From positions 1-64,000 of the forward strand of contig NZ_RHHP01000005.1 in NCBI RefSeq assembly GCF_003710815.1: DNA of 64,000 bases, read 5' to 3'. Below are positions 56,511 through 64,000 of this stretch, piece after piece (within the stretch, counting starts at the first letter, position 1; the number at the start of each line of letters is the position of its first letter). The position numbers and the translations under genes are program-made. Source of the DNA: Brevibacillus centrosporus (GTDB taxonomy: Bacteria > Bacillota > Bacilli > Brevibacillales > Brevibacillaceae). Under the pieces are notes generated by a model that saw only the letters and a program-made list of their open reading frames with translations, was not told the DNA's origin and did no database searches.

Positions 56511-56921
56511 ATGGGGAACATGCTGTACAATCAATACTTTGCTACGGCTGCTTACTTTACCGTAACAGGGCTGATGATGATCCTGTTCCTATCCATTTTT
56601 GAGCTGGTGACGCGCTACCGTGTCTGGCATGAGCTAAAACAAGGGAATATGGCCGTGGCCATGGCAACAGGAGGGAAAATATTCGGCATCGCCAATATTT
56701 TTCGCTATTCCATTCAGGAGCATGCCTCGATGGGGCAGGCATTGATTGGGGCGACATTTGGGTACTTCCTCCTGTTGGTTGGCTACTTTATTTTTGAGTT
56801 TATGACACCCAGCTACAATATTGATGAAGAAATCGCCAAAGACAACCGGGCGATCGGATTTATCGCCATGGTTTTATCCATCGGCTTCTCGTACATCATT
56901 GGTGCAAGCTTGACGCGCTAG
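56511..56921 (+). CDS. DUF350 family membrane protein
   Basis: The 136-residue protein has four hydrophobic segments and belongs to the DUF350 group, of unknown function. KQGNMAVAMATGGKIFGIANI in the second-third segment linker is characteristic. GGGAGGGG precedes the ATG, 15 bases after mutS2. Confidence 0.85.
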   Translation: MGNMLYNQYFATAAYFTVTGLMMILFLSIFELVTRYRVWHELKQGNMAVAMATGGKIFGIANIFRYSIQEHASMGQALIGATFGYFLLLVGYFIFEFMTPSYNIDEEIAKDNRAIGFIAMVLSIGFSYIIGASLTR

Positions 56922-56958
56922 GAATAGGCATTGCGTTGATTTCTAGGGAGGGTGAGAG

Positions 56959-57264
56959 ATGGAACAACCTGACTTGAAACAAAACGTTGTGACGGTTGTG
57001 CAGGGCGAAGTCGAGTCAACGGTATATTTGGCGGATGGAGACAATCTGCTCATGGGGCTGGTCCGCGCCAATTTGCCCGTGGAGTTCTTCTGTACGACCG
57101 GAAAGTGCACGACCTGTCGCTTGCGGGTGGAAATGACTGGCGATTCTGCAAAGCCACCCTCCGAGACGGAGCAGTATCGCTTGGGGATTGAGGCGATTGC
57201 CAAAGGCTATCGTCTGGCTTGTCAGGTGTTTGTAACGGGAAATATGCGTGTGTTTCTGCCGTGA
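56959..57264 (+). CDS. plant-type [2Fe-2S] ferredoxin
   Basis: The 101-residue protein has the cluster motif C-x4-C-x2-C in FFCTTGKCTTCRL (residues about 46-56) and the fourth cysteine in RLACQV. It carries electrons between redox partners in the cytoplasm. GGGAGGGTGAG precedes the ATG. It may serve the mutS2-side operon only by position; no reductase is adjacent. Confidence 0.9.
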   Translation: MEQPDLKQNVVTVVQGEVESTVYLADGDNLLMGLVRANLPVEFFCTTGKCTTCRLRVEMTGDSAKPPSETEQYRLGIEAIAKGYRLACQVFVTGNMRVFLP

Positions 57265-57272
57265 AACCGTGA

Positions 57273-57301
57273 TTGAACGACGAGGAAATCGAGAGTATAA
57301 T
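57273..57301 (+). promoter_or_regulatory. sigma-A promoter before the small peptide and sugar dehydrogenase
   Basis: TTGAAC at 57273-57278 and TATAAT at 57296-57301 are 17 bases apart. The transcript would begin near 57308 and carry a short leader with a possible hairpin (GGTTCC with GGAAACC) before the small ORF. Confidence 0.75.
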
Positions 57302-57382
57302 TAGGTTTTGGCAGCAAAGCGCCCGGTTCCTTCTAGGGCTGCTGCCTAGGACTAGATGGAAACCTATGAGGAGGAACTAGCC

Positions 57383-57457
57383 TTGGAAACGTTATACAAG
57401 GTCCTTCTGGGATTATGTGTCGTATTTTTAGCGGCGGGGATTTACTATCTGTCGTAA
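57383..57457 (+). CDS. 24-residue single-span membrane peptide
   Basis: A TTG start after GAGGAGG (eight bases away) opens a 24-residue frame: METLYK, then a hydrophobic span VLLGLCVVFLAAGIYYL and a final Ser. An in-frame ATG at 57356 would add nine acidic residues but has no ribosome site. It lies between a good promoter and the nucleotide-sugar dehydrogenase gene. No family is known to me; it may be a small membrane regulator or chance. Confidence 0.5.
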   Translation: METLYKVLLGLCVVFLAAGIYYLS

Positions 57458-57528
57458 CCAATTTGCAGATGTCTGCGTAACAACTTGCGTGGACGATATC
57501 TAGAGAACGTGAAAGAGGAGATAGAAAC

Positions 57529-58827
57529 ATGACTCAGCCTGTACGCGTAGCTGTTGTGGGATTGGGGTTTGTCGGCTTGCCACTGGCACTTACCTATGCC
57601 ATGAAAGGAGCAAGCGTGATCGGTATTGACGTTGTACCGCGTGTTGTCGAAGAGATTAATGCGGGGCGTTCCCATCATTTGGAGTCTTATCAGGGAAAGA
57701 CCTTACCTGAAATCCTTCGTGAGCAGATTGACGCGGGGCGGTTCTATGCCACGACCTCGTATGCGGAAGCAGCGGCAAACGTGAATCATTATATTGTAAC
57801 AGCAGGGCTGCCTGTTCATAACGGAGACCCGGACCTGGGACCGTTGAAAAGCTGTGCAGAAACGCTGGGCAGTGTACTGAAAAAAGGTGATACGGTCATG
57901 ATCCGCAGTACGGTCGTGCCAGGGACGACGGAAGAAGTGGTTAAGCCCATTCTGGAAGAAGTCAGCGGCCTGGTTGCCGGCACGGATTTCTATCTGACCT
58001 ATTGCTCAGAGCGCATTGCGGAGGGACGAGCCTTCGAAGAGTTCATCCACATGCCTCTCGTTTTGGGTGGAATCAACGAGGCAAGTGCGGAAAAAGGGAA
58101 AGAACTTCTCTCGTTTATTAGTGAAACTGACGTGACGATTTCGGATATTCGCGTCGTGGAAACGGCAAAGGTGATTGAGAACATCCAGCGCGATGTCAAT
58201 ATTGCCATGGTTCAGGAATTTGCCCGTTTTGCTGAGGCGTTCGGAATCGATACGTTCGAATTGATTAAAGTAGCGAATACGCATACCCGCGTAAACCTGT
58301 TGACGCCAGGGCCAGGAGTGGGAGGATTCTGCTTGCCGAATGCTCTGTACTACCTGCAGCCAAAGGCGAGAGAACTGGAAGTGAGCCTTCCGATCCTGCA
58401 GCAAGCTCGCATGACCAACGATGCTGTTCCGGAAGTGCTGATCAACATGCTGGAACGCGTGTTGAAGGAAAAGGGGAAAACACTGGCAGGAAGCCGTGTA
58501 GCCGTTCTGGGACTGGCTATGAAGGACTTCTCCAACGACGACCGTGTCAGCCCTGTCAATGATCTGATCGGGCTGCTCCAGACAAAAGGAGTAGAGGTTC
58601 GTTCCTATGACCCAGCTGTGCCGACACGATACGAGCACAAGGTAGATAGCTTTGAGGCGGCGGTCAAGGATGCAGACGCACTGTTCCTTACAGCAGTACA
58701 AAAAGAGTTTGCCGAAGCGGATTGGGCAGCGGTAGCCGAACAAATGGCTGATTCGCCGATCCTGTTTGATACGAAAAACCGCATCCCGCGTGACCTGGTG
58801 AGCAAGGCTACTGTGGTGCGCATCTAA
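57529..58827 (+). CDS. UDP-sugar 6-dehydrogenase (nucleotide-sugar dehydrogenase family)
   Basis: The 432-residue NAD-dependent enzyme oxidises a UDP-sugar (UDP-GlcNAc, UDP-ManNAc or UDP-glucose) to the uronic acid in two steps. The NAD loop GLGFVGLP is at residues 11-18. The catalytic cysteine is C268 in GPGVGGFCLPNA, and the C-terminal domain contains GLAMKDFSNDDRVSP. Spacing resembles WecC-like enzymes more than UDP-glucose dehydrogenase, but the substrate is not fixed by sequence. AAGAGGAGA precedes the ATG. Downstream glycosyltransferases fit a polysaccharide role. Confidence 0.9.
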   Translation: MTQPVRVAVVGLGFVGLPLALTYAMKGASVIGIDVVPRVVEEINAGRSHHLESYQGKTLPEILREQIDAGRFYATTSYAEAAANVNHYIVTAGLPVHNGDPDLGPLKSCAETLGSVLKKGDTVMIRSTVVPGTTEEVVKPILEEVSGLVAGTDFYLTYCSERIAEGRAFEEFIHMPLVLGGINEASAEKGKELLSFISETDVTISDIRVVETAKVIENIQRDVNIAMVQEFARFAEAFGIDTFELIKVANTHTRVNLLTPGPGVGGFCLPNALYYLQPKARELEVSLPILQQARMTNDAVPEVLINMLERVLKEKGKTLAGSRVAVLGLAMKDFSNDDRVSPVNDLIGLLQTKGVEVRSYDPAVPTRYEHKVDSFEAAVKDADALFLTAVQKEFAEADWAAVAEQMADSPILFDTKNRIPRDLVSKATVVRI

Positions 58828-58847
58828 AAGGGAAAGTACTCCCAGCG

Positions 58848-58886
58848 AAAAACCTCCACAGACACAGGTCACGTGGAGGTTTTTGC
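58848..58886. terminator. terminator after the sugar dehydrogenase
   Basis: AAAAACCTCCAC at 58848-58859 and GTGGAGGTTTTT at 58873-58884 form a 12-base-pair stem. It lies 11 bases before the end of the convergent small gene and may serve both. Confidence 0.92.
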
Positions 58887-58897
58887 TTGCATGCCAG

Positions 58898-59059
58898 TTA
58901 ATCCTTCAGCTCAGTAATGACCTCGGATGCGAACTTTTCGTCGGGGGTTGGAAACATCTGATACTGATGGCGAATCTCGATTTCCTTTTCGTCCAGGGCG
59001 GCTTGCTGCAGCTCAGCTTGCTTTTCGAGGTCAGCCTGCCTTTCCTTTTGACCAGCCAT
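58898..59059 (-). CDS. 53-residue charged protein of unknown function
   Basis: MAGQKERQADLEKQAELQQA and following residues form a likely coiled coil rich in Glu, Lys and Gln; no signal peptide or membrane span. The ribosome site CAGGAGGTGAT is seven to ten bases before the ATG and is exceptionally strong. A longer open frame upstream is non-coding. It is transcribed away from the cold-shock gene. Confidence 0.7.
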   Translation of the reverse strand: MAGQKERQADLEKQAELQQAALDEKEIEIRHQYQMFPTPDEKFASEVITELKD

Positions 59060-59200
59060 GAATCGATCACCTCCTGTACTTGTATAATGTGTTCCTCTAG
59101 AGGTTGAGCCATGCTGAATAGATTTCATCTGGAAGGGAAAGCTAGTCAAGGTAAGACAAAATTTTAACTTCATGTAAGGGTTACATGCTAGGAGGCAAAA

Positions 59201-59401
59201 ATGGAACGCGGTAAAGTAAAATGGTTTAACAGCGAAAAAGGGTTTGGCTTCATCGAGCGCGAAGGCGGAGAGGATGTATTCGTTCACTTCTCGGCTATTC
59301 AAGGGGATGGCTACAAGACACTGGATGAAGGACAGGAAGTTACGTTTGATGTTGAGAACGGCCAACGTGGACCGCAAGCAACAAACGTCCAGAAAGTCTA
59401 A
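59201..59401 (+). CDS. csp: cold-shock protein
   Basis: The 66-residue OB-fold protein contains both RNA-binding motifs, KGFGFIE and VFVHFS, as in CspA/CspB. It destabilises RNA structure at low temperature. AGGAGG precedes the ATG. It is followed by a terminator 12 bases after its stop. Confidence 0.96.
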   Translation: MERGKVKWFNSEKGFGFIEREGGEDVFVHFSAIQGDGYKTLDEGQEVTFDVENGQRGPQATNVQKV

Positions 59402-59412
59402 CCAAACAACCA

Positions 59413-59439
59413 ACAGACTCATTCCTTGAGTCTGTTTTT
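59413..59439 (+). terminator. terminator of csp
   Basis: ACAGACTCA and TGAGTCTGT form a nine-base-pair stem, followed by five T residues. Confidence 0.88.
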
Positions 59440-59495
59440 CTATTTTTAGCGGACGCTCAGCAAAATACGAAAAATTGACCATGACATTCCAGGAG

Positions 59496-59527
59496 AAACT
59501 GACCCTGTTTAAAGGGTCAGTTTTTTT
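59496..59527 (+). terminator. second, orphan terminator-like hairpin
   Basis: AAACTGACCC and GGGTCAGTTT form a perfect ten-base-pair stem followed by a T run. No annotated gene ends here; it is 57 bases after the csp terminator and 44 bases before the next gene. Confidence 0.8.
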
Positions 59528-59570
59528 GTAAGCTTTTTGTAACAATCGACCTAGCAAAGGATGTGCCGCA

Positions 59571-60182
59571 ATGAACAAGACGTTGAACCTGAAACATAAA
59601 ATAGGCCAGGGAATCTCACCACATACCTTCATGGAGAGCATGGAGGTCAGGACGATGGAGCTCAGCGGGATCCCGAACACGAAAGAAAAGATGATCGCGA
59701 ATTACGAGCATTTCTCGTGGGCGAGTGCAGAGGAAAAAGCATTCTTTGGCTCCATTCCCGAGCACGAGGATCTTCATTGTCTCATTCTGTGTACGGATTG
59801 GTGTCCAGATGTCATCTGGAACGTGCCAGTGTTATTTCGAGTAATGGAACAGGCACGAATGACGACAGAAGTCTTGATAATGGAAGATCACTTGGAGACG
59901 ATGGACCAATTTCTTACGGATGGTGGCCGGGCTCAGCCGATCGCAGTTTTTTTAAAGAGAAGTGGAGAGGTACTAGGCAGATGGGGGGCTCGTCCAGCTT
60001 ATATTCAAGCAGTGATGGATCACTTTAAAGCCACACATCCCGATAAACAAGATCCGAAATACCAAGAAAGCCTGAATCAGACCTATAGGGAAATCGGGAA
60101 GCTTTACCGAGATGGAAACGAGTATCAGCGAGTGATGCTCCAAGAGCTAAGAGAGCTGATTCTTGGATGGGGTCTTCACTAG
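59571..60182 (+). CDS. thioredoxin-like family protein with a single active-site cysteine
   Basis: The 203-residue protein has a thioredoxin-type fold near residues 75-150; the active-site position reads TDWCPDV, so it has only the first cysteine of CxxC. This suggests a one-cysteine thioredoxin or a bacillithiol-linked function rather than a disulfide reductase. AAAGGATG precedes the ATG. It is a single gene ending at the following hairpin. Confidence 0.82.
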   Translation: MNKTLNLKHKIGQGISPHTFMESMEVRTMELSGIPNTKEKMIANYEHFSWASAEEKAFFGSIPEHEDLHCLILCTDWCPDVIWNVPVLFRVMEQARMTTEVLIMEDHLETMDQFLTDGGRAQPIAVFLKRSGEVLGRWGARPAYIQAVMDHFKATHPDKQDPKYQESLNQTYREIGKLYRDGNEYQRVMLQELRELILGWGLH

Positions 60183-60201
60183 GCGGAGATAAACAAACAA
60201 A

Positions 60202-60246
60202 ACAGTGGCAGTCTAGGATTTTGCGTCCATGACTGCCACTGTCTTA
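60202..60246. terminator. terminator between convergent genes
   Basis: ACAGTGGCAGTC at 60202-60213 and its exact complement at 60231-60242 form a 12-base-pair stem with a T-rich tail, between the thioredoxin-like and aminopeptidase genes. Confidence 0.85.
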
Positions 60247-60261
60247 TTGTGAGAAAGCCTT

Positions 60262-61089
60262 TTAGAAAAACTCAGCTCCCCCAGCGAGATTGAGCATGGA
60301 ACGCATCGTTTTGTACAGGTCATGTGCGTCCTTCACGGTGTAATACAGGGTGTTGGTTTCGGTCTCATAGCGGGTACCTGGCGTGATCGCAGCCATTTCT
60401 GCTTGTCCGGCATGGGAAAACTCCACAGCCATCTCTACAGGCTCGCCAAATTCAAGCGGCGCGATGCTGCCGATCTGGGAGAGTGCCAGCATCGTTTTTG
60501 TTTTGAGCTCAGCCGTTGCAGCCTCGCGGGACAGACAGAGTGCAGCGGTACGTGATACGGCTTTCTTGACGACGGCTGTTGAGATGCCAGGGATCAGGGC
60601 CTTGGCTTCTTCTGCGATTAGCTCATCGCCGGATACCATGACGACCGGTACTTTAAACATTCCAGCGTAAATGGCATTAAAGCCGAATTCGCCCACGACA
60701 CGCCCGTTGATATACAGGTTGCGGATGACACCGGACATCGTGTGGCTTAGTACACCAGGTACGCCCTGACGTGTGTGGTAGCCAACAAACAGGGCGGCGT
60801 CGAAGCTTTCATCCAGTTCTTGCATCATGGAGTAATTGCGAGGGGAGCCAGCCAGAAGCTTTACTTTTGGATGCAAGGACTCCCACAAAATATTGTTCAT
60901 CGTGTTGTGGCTGTCAGCAACGACGATCTCTGTCGCGCCCGCATCAAAAGCGGCTTCAATCACTGCATTGGCGTCGTCTGTCATAAACTTGCGGCCGCGC
61001 TGGTAGTTGACACCCGCATCAGGATTGATATAGCTGTTATCGACGATGCCTGAGATCCCTTCCATGTCAACTGATAGAAATAGTTTCAT
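60262..61089 (-). CDS. dppA: DppA-type D-aminopeptidase (peptidase family M55)
   Basis: The 275-residue metallopeptidase removes N-terminal D-amino acids from short peptides. Zinc ligands expected from Bacillus DppA align: D8 and E10 in SVDMEGISG, H61 in DSHNTM, H105 in VGYHTRQG and E134 in GEFGFN. I start at 61089, with AGAGGATG upstream; the longer frame to 61119 is less likely. It stands alone, without the dpp peptide transporter genes found beside it in Bacillus. Confidence 0.9.
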   Translation of the reverse strand: MKLFLSVDMEGISGIVDNSYINPDAGVNYQRGRKFMTDDANAVIEAAFDAGATEIVVADSHNTMNNILWESLHPKVKLLAGSPRNYSMMQELDESFDAALFVGYHTRQGVPGVLSHTMSGVIRNLYINGRVVGEFGFNAIYAGMFKVPVVMVSGDELIAEEAKALIPGISTAVVKKAVSRTAALCLSREAATAELKTKTMLALSQIGSIAPLEFGEPVEMAVEFSHAGQAEMAAITPGTRYETETNTLYYTVKDAHDLYKTMRSMLNLAGGAEFF

Positions 61090-61187
61090 CCGTTGTTCAT
61101 CCTCTCGGGTATGTTTCAAAAAATTGCCTCAGTTCTATGAAACCAGATTGTTCGACAACAGGCAACTACGAAAAACCTTACGCAAAG

Positions 61188-61230
61188 AAAAAGCACGACG
61201 GCGTTTGAAAGACGACACGTCGTGCTTTTT
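61188..61230. terminator. terminator overlapping the glycosyltransferase stop
   Basis: AAAAAGCACGACG at 61188-61200 and CGTCGTGCTTTTT at 61218-61230 form a perfect 13-base-pair stem that reaches into the glycosyltransferase stop codon. It ends transcription before the aminopeptidase gene. Confidence 0.92.
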
Positions 61231-62362
61231 AGTGGAGCATTTTCCGGTAGAGACTCACGATCTGCTCCGTCATTTTTTCGATCGTAAAGGAGCGTTCGAC
61301 CCGCGATAAAGCCCGCTGGACCATCGCATCTGACAGCTCTGGCGAGTTCAGCAGCTTTTCCATGGCGCCTGACAAGGCAGATGGATCTCCAGGCTCGACG
61401 ACCAACCCGGTGTCCTCGTGGAAGACAAATTCTTTTACTCCGCCGACATTGCTGGCAATGACAGGAACCTCCGAGGCCATCGCTTCGATGATGGTGTAGC
61501 CGAGACCTTCGTAAAACGAGGAGTGTACGAAGGCATCACAAGCGTGCAGGCATGCAGGAATGTCTTGGCGAAAGCCGGCAAAGCGGACGCGTGCTTCCAG
61601 ACCGAGCTTGCGTACCTGCGCTTCCAGGCCCTCCCGTTCAGGACCGTCTCCTACGAGCACGAGGTAGGGACTGCTGGCGGTATTGGCCGCAAACTTGGAA
61701 AAGGCATCGACGAGGACAGGCAGTCCTTTCACCGGGACGAAGCGTGCGACTGTGGCAAAGACAAAAGCATCCTGGGGAAGCTCCCACTCCGTTCGCAAAC
61801 GAGTACGATCCTCTTCGCGCAACTGATGTTGGCGATAGGGAGACAAATCCATTCCATTGTAGATGACGCTGATATCACGAGAAGCGACGCCCTGCTCGCG
61901 CAAGATGCTCGCCAAAGCTTCGCTGATCGCGATGTAGTGCTGATTCCACTGCCGGGTACTCCGCTCCATCAGATTGACGATCGCATAGGCGAGAGGGCTG
62001 GAATAATCGTAGCGCAGCGAGCTGTGGACGGTCGTCAGCATCGGGACTCTCAGTCCGCGGGCGGCCAGTCTGGAAAAGAAGTTCGCTTTGACACCATGTG
62101 TATGTATGATTGCTGGTTGAAAGGCGTGGAACGTATTCCGCAAAGCCCGGAGCAGTCGTAAGTCAAAGCGCCCGAACTGATTCAGCGTAAAGACAGTGAT
62201 CCCCGCTTGTCTCAGCTTGCTGGCAAAGAGGGAGTCATAAAAGCAAACGACTGCTACCTCCACTTCCTCGACGGAAAACGTGGAGACCAGATTTAGGATA
62301 TGCTGTTCCGCTCCGCCAAACTCCCCCCCGCCAATCACGTGGAGGACTCGTAATTTGCTCAT
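61229..62362 (-). CDS. GT4-family glycosyltransferase
   Basis: The 377-residue protein has the GT-B fold of family 4: an N-terminal acceptor domain with GGGEFGGAEQHILNLV and a donor domain with LVLVGDGPEREGLE and SSFYEGLGYTIIEAMASEVPVIAS, whose EGLG...E residues bind the nucleotide sugar. It likely builds an envelope polysaccharide or glycolipid. The ATG at 62362 has only a weak upstream ribosome site. It is divergent from the second glycosyltransferase. Confidence 0.9.
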   Translation of the reverse strand: MSKLRVLHVIGGGEFGGAEQHILNLVSTFSVEEVEVAVVCFYDSLFASKLRQAGITVFTLNQFGRFDLRLLRALRNTFHAFQPAIIHTHGVKANFFSRLAARGLRVPMLTTVHSSLRYDYSSPLAYAIVNLMERSTRQWNQHYIAISEALASILREQGVASRDISVIYNGMDLSPYRQHQLREEDRTRLRTEWELPQDAFVFATVARFVPVKGLPVLVDAFSKFAANTASSPYLVLVGDGPEREGLEAQVRKLGLEARVRFAGFRQDIPACLHACDAFVHSSFYEGLGYTIIEAMASEVPVIASNVGGVKEFVFHEDTGLVVEPGDPSALSGAMEKLLNSPELSDAMVQRALSRVERSFTIEKMTEQIVSLYRKMLH

Positions 62363-62489
62363 CTAAATTCACCCGAATCGTAATAAAAAGCCATTTTCAC
62401 TATAGCAGATGCCTGATAGATTCGCAATAAGCCAGGACTTATGGTATCGTGTATTCAGGAAAATGAAAAGGACAAGGACGGTTACAGAA

Positions 62490-63839
62490 ATGAATAAGCG
62501 CAACGTGTTGATCATCTGCTACATCTTTCCTCCCATCGGAGGTGGTGGTGTGCCAAGACCTCTGAAAATGGCCAAATATTTGGGGGAGTTTGGCTGGAGA
62601 GTTCATGTGCTGACAGTGGAGCCTGCCTATCATGCCACGCTGGATCCATCTCTTTTAGCACAGCTTCCAGCTGAAGTGACCATTCATCGGGCAAAGGAGT
62701 GGAAGCTGCTGCCAAATCGGGGAGCAGCGGCAGTACCAGCGAAGCCGGCTTCAGAAGGAGTACCAGTGTCGAAGCCTTCTGCCAAGGCCGCGCTGAAAAA
62801 ACAGGTGATCAACGTTCTGAAGAAAGCCAAGCCGTACTTGCTGATTCCGGACGATCAAATATTGTGGCTGCCGAACGCTGTGAAGCTTGGGCGCGAAATC
62901 ATGAAGCGTGAGAAGATCGACGTGATTTTCTCCACATCGGGACCTGTTACGAACCACTTGGTCGCCCGCAACCTGGCGCGACAGTTTGATTGCAAATGGG
63001 TAGCCGATTTCCGAGATCCGTGGACTCAAAACATGCACACATCGGGGATCGCATGGCGCGAGCAGATGGAAGAGCGGATGGAAGCCGATGTCATGCTGGA
63101 AGCGGATGCGATCACGACGGTGACAGCGACGTTTGCGAAAAATTTTCAAGACAAGCATCAGGAGCGCATCAAGCGCCTTGAGCTCATTTACAACGGATTT
63201 GATCAGGCTGACTTCGAAGGCCTTGCGCCGAGCCATGAAGCACCAGGCAAATTCCACGCCGTATACGCTGGAATTCTGTATCAAAAACGCAATCCACGGC
63301 TGCTGTTGCAAGCCATTCGCGAGCTGATTGACGCAGGAGAAGTCGATCAAAATGACCTGCTGCTCAGCTTTGCAGGTGTGTTTGACTATCCGGGCTATTC
63401 CGAAAATCGCGACTGCGTAGAGAAGCTAAACTTGGGAAGCATTGTCCGTGTATTGGGCAACCTGCCGCACAAGGATGCCCTCGGATTGATGAAAGGAGCA
63501 GACGCCCTGCTGCTGATTGGCGATGTTTCTGCTGACGCAGGTGCGTACATCCCGGGTAAGCTCTATGAGTACATGGGGATCGGAAATCCGATTCTCGCTC
63601 TGAACAAGGCTGGGGAAGCGACAGAAATCATTGAGAAGTTCCAATTGGGCCAGGTTGCAGACCCTGAGGAAAAGGATGCGATCAAAGAGGCTTACCTGCA
63701 GCTGTACAAGGATTGGAAAGCTCAGGGGATTCGGAGCCAGGCGGAGCGCGGAGCCGACTTCGCAAGCAGAGTCAAGCCGTACGAACGCCGCGAGCAGGCG
63801 AGACAGCTGGCTGAGCTCATGACGGATCTGGTGGAGTAG
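62490..63839 (+). CDS. GT4-like glycosyltransferase
   Basis: The 449-residue protein opens with LIICYIFPPIGGGGVPRPLKMAKYLGEFGW, the glycine-rich loop of GT4 N-terminal domains. Later it has FAGVFDYPGYSE and YIPGKLYEYMGIGNPILAL in the donor domain. An internal segment of about residues 60-110 is Lys/Ala/Pro-rich. I prefer the ATG at 62490, after AAGGACGG; frames at 62409 or 62463 would be longer. It probably acts in exopolysaccharide or surface glycan assembly. Confidence 0.87.
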   Translation: MNKRNVLIICYIFPPIGGGGVPRPLKMAKYLGEFGWRVHVLTVEPAYHATLDPSLLAQLPAEVTIHRAKEWKLLPNRGAAAVPAKPASEGVPVSKPSAKAALKKQVINVLKKAKPYLLIPDDQILWLPNAVKLGREIMKREKIDVIFSTSGPVTNHLVARNLARQFDCKWVADFRDPWTQNMHTSGIAWREQMEERMEADVMLEADAITTVTATFAKNFQDKHQERIKRLELIYNGFDQADFEGLAPSHEAPGKFHAVYAGILYQKRNPRLLLQAIRELIDAGEVDQNDLLLSFAGVFDYPGYSENRDCVEKLNLGSIVRVLGNLPHKDALGLMKGADALLLIGDVSADAGAYIPGKLYEYMGIGNPILALNKAGEATEIIEKFQLGQVADPEEKDAIKEAYLQLYKDWKAQGIRSQAERGADFASRVKPYERREQARQLAELMTDLVE

Positions 63840-63856
63840 AAAGAGGAAATCACATA

Positions 63857-63884
63857 CCCCGTAGCCACAGGTTACGGGGATTTT
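63857..63884 (+). terminator. terminator after the second glycosyltransferase
   Basis: CCCCGTAGCC at 63857-63866 pairs with GGTTACGGGG at 63870-63879 and is followed by TTTTC. Confidence 0.8.
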
Positions 63885-63908
63885 CGTCGGAAATGGAGAC
63901 TGAATACA

Positions 63909-64000
63909 GTGAAGCTGGGCATTCAAAGCTTGCGCGCTTATAACTTTTTTTATTTTTCTCTTCTGTCCATCTTCATCTCATTTGTGCCCGTGTACTTGAC
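63909..64000 (+). CDS. MFS-type transporter, N-terminal fragment cut by the window end
   Basis: From a GTG at 63909 the frame stays open to the end of the window, giving about 30 residues: MKLGIQSLRAYNFFYFSLLS and a hydrophobic continuation IFISFVPVYL. This looks like the first membrane segment of an MFS transporter. No strong ribosome site is visible, so the start could differ. Family assignment is tentative with so short a piece. Confidence 0.5.
   Translation, partial: MKLGIQSLRAYNFFYFSLLSIFISFVPVYL

Noticed and set aside
58898..59680. A 260-residue minus-strand protein
   Set aside because: Only the last 53 codons follow a strong ribosome site; the upstream part is antisense to csp and the thioredoxin-like gene.

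Overview
The window looks like chromosomal sequence from an endospore-forming Firmicute, most probably Brevibacillus or a close Paenibacillaceae relative. The evidence is a GerA-type germinant receptor, the small acid-soluble spore protein SspI with a forespore-type promoter, T-box leaders before ilvB and pheS, an L20-type leader before infC, strong AGGAGG ribosome sites, and gene order such as pheS-pheT-zapA. The genus call is an inference from protein style; no search was run. No rRNA, tRNA, insertion sequence, prophage or CRISPR array was seen.

Region 1 (1-11.4 kb) is a tungsten/molybdenum cofactor island. On the minus strand a DNA-binding regulator with a PBP-like sensor domain precedes the tungstate ABC importer tupA-tupB-tupC and an E1-like MoeB/ThiF enzyme. 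On the plus strand is a tungsten-type aldehyde:ferredoxin oxidoreductase, followed by a convergent moaD plus a small partner gene. Then come two moeA genes, the second fused to the same PBP-like domain as the regulator, and moaA. moaC, moaE and mobA are not in the window; a moaB/mog gene lies at 34.5 kb.

Region 2 (11.4-14.5 kb) holds the infC-rpmI-rplT operon (IF3 with an ATT start), then decayed DNA: a frame-broken cysteine-rich ORF and an N-terminally truncated MFS transporter.

Region 3 (14.5-20.8 kb) is an accessory catabolic-looking operon beside a divergent LuxR-type regulator: Fe-alcohol dehydrogenase, esterase (frameshifted), luciferase-like flavin monooxygenase, alpha/beta hydrolase and an R2-like ligand-binding Mn/Fe oxidase. 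Several of these genes overlap by ATGA. I regard this operon as the best candidate for an undescribed pathway.

Region 4 (20.9-29.9 kb) holds a small exported protein, cysH-sat, and the T-box-controlled ilvBN-ilvC-leuA-leuB operon. Region 5 (29.9-38.8 kb) has a sodium:solute symporter, KtrB, a MocR regulator, moaB, a B12-binding radical SAM protein, an AlkD-like glycosylase, DedA and DUF1294. Region 6 (38.9-46.5 kb) has a gerA-gerB-gerC-gerB germination operon, sspI, ktrA, a TrmH-family methyltransferase and a DUF2225 protein. Region 7 (46.5-57.3 kb) has T-box-pheST, zapA, larE-larB without larC, a VOC/DinB chimeric relic, a YvlD-like membrane protein, mutS2, a DUF350 protein and a ferredoxin. 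Region 8 (57.3-64 kb) has a tiny membrane peptide gene before a nucleotide-sugar dehydrogenase, a cold-shock gene, a thioredoxin-like gene, a DppA-type aminopeptidase, two glycosyltransferases and the start of an MFS transporter cut by the window end.
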